Assembly: GCA_012026715.1 (NCBI GenBank)
Contig: VEPB01000590.1
Span: forward strand, 1 to 7,823
DNA length: 7,823 nt
Origin: Methylococcaceae bacterium
GTDB taxonomy: Bacteria > Pseudomonadota > Gammaproteobacteria > Methylococcales > Methylococcaceae
Direction: 5' to 3'
The position numbers were made by a program, and so were the translations under genes. Within the stretch, counting starts at the first letter, position 1. Each line of letters begins with the position of its first letter. This document shows positions 5,869-7,823 of this stretch, piece by piece. Below the pieces are notes generated by a model. The model did not search any database. It worked only from the letters and a program-made list of their open reading frames with translations, and was not told the DNA's origin.

Positions 5869-6321
5869 ATGGATTTCACCGAATCGATACAGTTGTGCAT
5901 CGAACGACTGGAGGGCACCCTCAGCAGGGAATTTGGCGGAAAAGGCCGCAATCTGGCCGAACGCCTGGAACGGGCCGACATCTCCGACGACTTGCGGGAA
6001 GGCCTACGGGAAGTCGTGCGGCGGGCCGCCGAGACTCAGGGCGGCGACCAGCCGGCCGCCGCGATGGAACTGATCTTTCTGTGCGGGCAGTTGTACGAAC
6101 GGCTGGAAGCCGTGGCGGCCATGCGGCTGGCAGAGCCTTTGACCTGCGTGCAACCGGACGGCAACCCATCGCCGGTGCTGGACGGCACGGACCTGACCAC
6201 GGTCGCCGAATTCGCCAGCGCCTGGCGCCAATTCATGACCAAGGTGGCGGACTTCGTGCTCAAACTGATGCTGGTGACGGTGGTGGTGGTCTTCATCGGC
6301 CTAGCCATCGGCCTGATCTGA
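5869..6321 (+). CDS. Hypothetical protein with C-terminal membrane anchor
   Basis: I do not recognise this 150-residue protein. The N-terminal two thirds are charged and mostly helical (MDFTESIQLCIERLEGTLSR, then ERLERADISDDLREGLREVV). A probable loop follows (about 105-122, PDGNPSPVLDGTDLTT), then a helix (AEFASAWRQFMTKVADF). One strongly hydrophobic segment forms the very C-terminus (about 129-150, VLKLMLVTVVVVFIGLAIGL). There is no signal peptide, so a tail-anchored arrangement with the bulk in the cytoplasm is likely. The start has GGA at 5858-5860, eight bases before the ATG. Being 27 bases behind the ycgN-like gene suggests one transcript. Its final codons overlap by 21 bases the 3' end of the opposite-strand flagellar gene. 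Codon use looks like its neighbours. It may be a lineage-specific protein; no function can be offered. Confidence 0.8.
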   Translation: MDFTESIQLCIERLEGTLSREFGGKGRNLAERLERADISDDLREGLREVVRRAAETQGGDQPAAAMELIFLCGQLYERLEAVAAMRLAEPLTCVQPDGNPSPVLDGTDLTTVAEFASAWRQFMTKVADFVLKLMLVTVVVVFIGLAIGLI

Positions 6322-6597
6322 AACTCCCTCCGGCCGCTTGCCGCTGAGCAGATAGGCGAAGGCGATCACCTCCGCCACCGCCAGATAGAGCTCCCGCGGA
6401 ATTTCCTCCCCCAGGGGCACGTTGGACAAGACCCGCACCAGGCCGGCATCGGCATGGAGCGGAATATCATGCTGTCTGGCCAGCTCGACGATTTGCCCGG
6501 CCACCGCCCCGCTGCCCTTGGCGGTGACTCGGGGCGCATTGTTGCCGTCGTAGCTCAGGGCCACGGCCAGATCGGGGGGGTTGATGACCTTGGTCAT
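6301..6597 (-). CDS. Stand-alone FlhB C-terminal-domain protein (FhlB-like; EscU/YscU/HrcU family)
   Basis: At 98 residues this corresponds only to the cytoplasmic C-terminal domain of FlhB, the substrate-specificity switch of the flagellar type III export gate. It lacks the four membrane helices of full FlhB. The match covers INPPDLAVALSYDGNNAPRV, TAKGSGAVAGQIVELARQHDIPL and IPRELYLAVAEVIAFAYLL. Where FlhB has the autocleavage motif NPTH, this protein has NPPD (residues 6-9). The Asn-Pro pair is kept, but Thr and His are lost, so self-cleavage is not expected. Similar short homologues (FhlB, Bacillus YlqH) occur beside fliK. The start lies 3 bases after the FliK-like stop, with no well-placed Shine-Dalgarno, suggesting translational coupling. 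A role in hook-length control or export switching is inferred from family and context. Confidence 0.9.
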   Translation of the reverse strand: MTKVINPPDLAVALSYDGNNAPRVTAKGSGAVAGQIVELARQHDIPLHADAGLVRVLSNVPLGEEIPRELYLAVAEVIAFAYLLSGKRPEGVSDQADG

Positions 6598-6600
6598 TGC

Positions 6601-7823
6601 CTAAGCCCGCTCGTCCAACACGATGCTGCCGGCTCCCGGCAGTCCGTCGGCAAGCCCGGCCGGAGCTGACGGCAGGATATCGAGACGGCCCACGCTGAGG
6701 CCGGCCTGTTGCAACCGGGCCGCCAGCAGATCCAGGTGGGAGCGGATCGCCTGTGAGGTCTCCGCCCGGTCGGACCAAAAATAGCTGTCGACGTTGCCGG
6801 CGCTGAGGGAAATTCGGGCATGGACGGTCCCCAAGCCGGGCGGATGCAGTTCCAGCGTGACCGACCAGAAACACTGCAGCGGCGGCGCCCCCCGCTTTCC
6901 TTCCCGGACCACCTTCAACAGGAGCGCATCGGCACGCTCGCCGAACTGGTAGGGAATTTCCAACTGCCACACCGCTTGGCGGCCATCGACCTGGGGCAGG
7001 GATGCCAGCTGATCCGTCACGATCCCGGCCAGGGCGCCTTCCGCCTTGTGCAGCAACAGTTTCAGTTCTGCCCGAAAGGCCTGAGCGTCGACGCCAGCAG
7101 TCACCGTGCCCGGAATTGGGCGGCCGCCTTCGGCCTGAACCGGGGACTGCAGCTGCGGCGACTCCGGTTCTCCCGTCGGCCCGGCTTGGCTCGGCATCGA
7201 CGCCGGATCCCGGCCCGGTTCCGCCGCTCTGGTTACGGTCGCCGTGACCAGCGGCTCCGATAAAATGTCCACTCCCAGCAAATCCTTGAACAGGCTGGCC
7301 AGAACCTGCGGTTTGGCGCCGTCGGGCTGAGGAGTGTCGGGCCGGCTCCCGGTCGGCGACGCGCCCGCCTCGGCTGGCATCTTGCCCGCACCCGACCCGC
7401 CGGCTTTCGCCGCGTCGGGCGCTGGCTGCGGCTCCTGAGCCGCCGATTCGGCCAACACCTGCGGCTCGGCCGGAAACTCGCCGGGGGCTTGCGGGAGAGC
7501 CTGCGATGCGGAGGCTGGCGGCGCCAACTTCGCATCTGCGAGCGGATGTCCGCCGGACTCCGGGGACGGAGTGACAACGGCCGCGGCCCAATCCGGCGCC
7601 ATCTGCTTCGAGGCCTGAAACTCGGGCCGCTCTGCGTCGGCGGGCGGCACAGCCGCGGACTCCTGGATCAGCGACCGGGCCACCGGCCGGTTTTCCGCCG
7701 CCGGAGCGACTGGCCTGCCGTCCGGCTCCGTCGACTGGGCCGAAGAACGCTCGACCGGCACCGGTTGCGCCGCGCTTTCAGTCCGGGCCGATGGCGGCAG
7801 CGCCGATTCAGAAACCACGGCCA
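6601..7823 (-). CDS. fliK: FliK-type flagellar hook-length control protein (5' end beyond right window edge)
   Basis: At least 405 residues are visible and the frame is still open at the window edge, so the true start is probably outside; a GTG at 7818-7816 is an in-frame possibility. The first 240 or so residues are low-complexity, rich in Pro, Ala, Glu and Ser, as in the disordered ruler part of FliK. The C-terminal region (about 248-400) is the conserved domain. It has WQLEIPYQFGERADALLLKV, then the core WSVTLELHPPGLGTVHARIS (318-337), NVDSYFWSDRAETSQAIRSH and LDLLAARLQQAGL. FliK is exported, measures the hook and triggers the FlhB switch. The FlhB-like gene follows after 3 bases, so the two should be one operon. 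The C-terminal domain supports the family well. The symbol is less certain because FliK-like paralogues exist and no other flagellar gene is visible. Confidence 0.85.
   Translation of the reverse strand, partial: AVVSESALPPSARTESAAQPVPVERSSAQSTEPDGRPVAPAAENRPVARSLIQESAAVPPADAERPEFQASKQMAPDWAAAVVTPSPESGGHPLADAKLAPPASASQALPQAPGEFPAEPQVLAESAAQEPQPAPDAAKAGGSGAGKMPAEAGASPTGSRPDTPQPDGAKPQVLASLFKDLLGVDILSEPLVTATVTRAAEPGRDPASMPSQAGPTGEPESPQLQSPVQAEGGRPIPGTVTAGVDAQAFRAELKLLLHKAEGALAGIVTDQLASLPQVDGRQAVWQLEIPYQFGERADALLLKVVREGKRGAPPLQCFWSVTLELHPPGLGTVHARISLSAGNVDSYFWSDRAETSQAIRSHLDLLAARLQQAGLSVGRLDILPSAPAGLADGLPGAGSIVLDERA

Noticed and set aside
5685..6347. + strand frame of 220 codons across the ycgN end and the orphan gene
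   Set aside because: It is an Arg/Gly-rich shadow overlapping two better supported genes.
6467..7591. Second long - strand frame inside the FliK-like gene (374 codons)
   Set aside because: It is an Arg/Gly-rich out-of-frame shadow; the FliK frame has the conserved C-terminal domain.

Overview
The window is GC-rich, densely coded chromosomal DNA from a proteobacterium. CysB, FdxA, CorA, QueC, a YaiL-type DUF2058 protein and a YcgN-type UPF0260 protein together point to a gammaproteobacterium. A high-GC lineage such as the methanotrophs (Methylococcaceae) would fit, but that is a guess from gene content and base composition. I see no insertion sequence, phage gene, CRISPR array, tRNA or rRNA, and no clear sign of recent transfer.

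Left part (1-2849, + strand): the C-terminal half of a DUF934 protein, a family usually found beside sulfite and APS/PAPS reductase genes, enters from the left edge. It runs without a stop codon into an inositol-monophosphatase-family enzyme (272-1072). After a 376-bp non-coding, hairpin-rich stretch come the seven-iron ferredoxin fdxA (1449-1772) and the cysteine-regulon activator cysB (1875-2849). DUF934 and cysB suggest a sulfur-assimilation neighbourhood.

Middle part (2907-5236): a CorA-type Mg/Co channel (2907-3929) and queC (3976-4653), the preQ0 synthase of the queuosine pathway, are both on the + strand. A DUF2058 protein (4685-5236) on the - strand converges on queC with a 31-bp gap.

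Right part (5237-7823): a 173-bp divergent promoter region carries a perfect 15-bp palindrome at 5373-5387. It separates the DUF2058 gene from a ycgN-like gene (5410-5841), which is followed after 27 bp by an orphan gene for a small protein with a C-terminal membrane anchor (5869-6321). The last 21 bp of that orphan overlap, tail to tail, a - strand flagellar/type III secretion pair. The pair is a FliK-type hook-length protein (6601 to beyond the right edge) followed 3 bp later by a stand-alone FlhB C-terminal-domain protein (6301-6597).

Most of the window is ordinary housekeeping sequence. The items most worth checking are the uninterrupted DUF934-phosphatase frame, the orphan tail-anchored protein, the stand-alone FlhB-like protein with NPPD in place of NPTH, the palindromic candidate operator, and the unexplained leader before fdxA. 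I found no convincing evidence of a wholly new multi-gene system.
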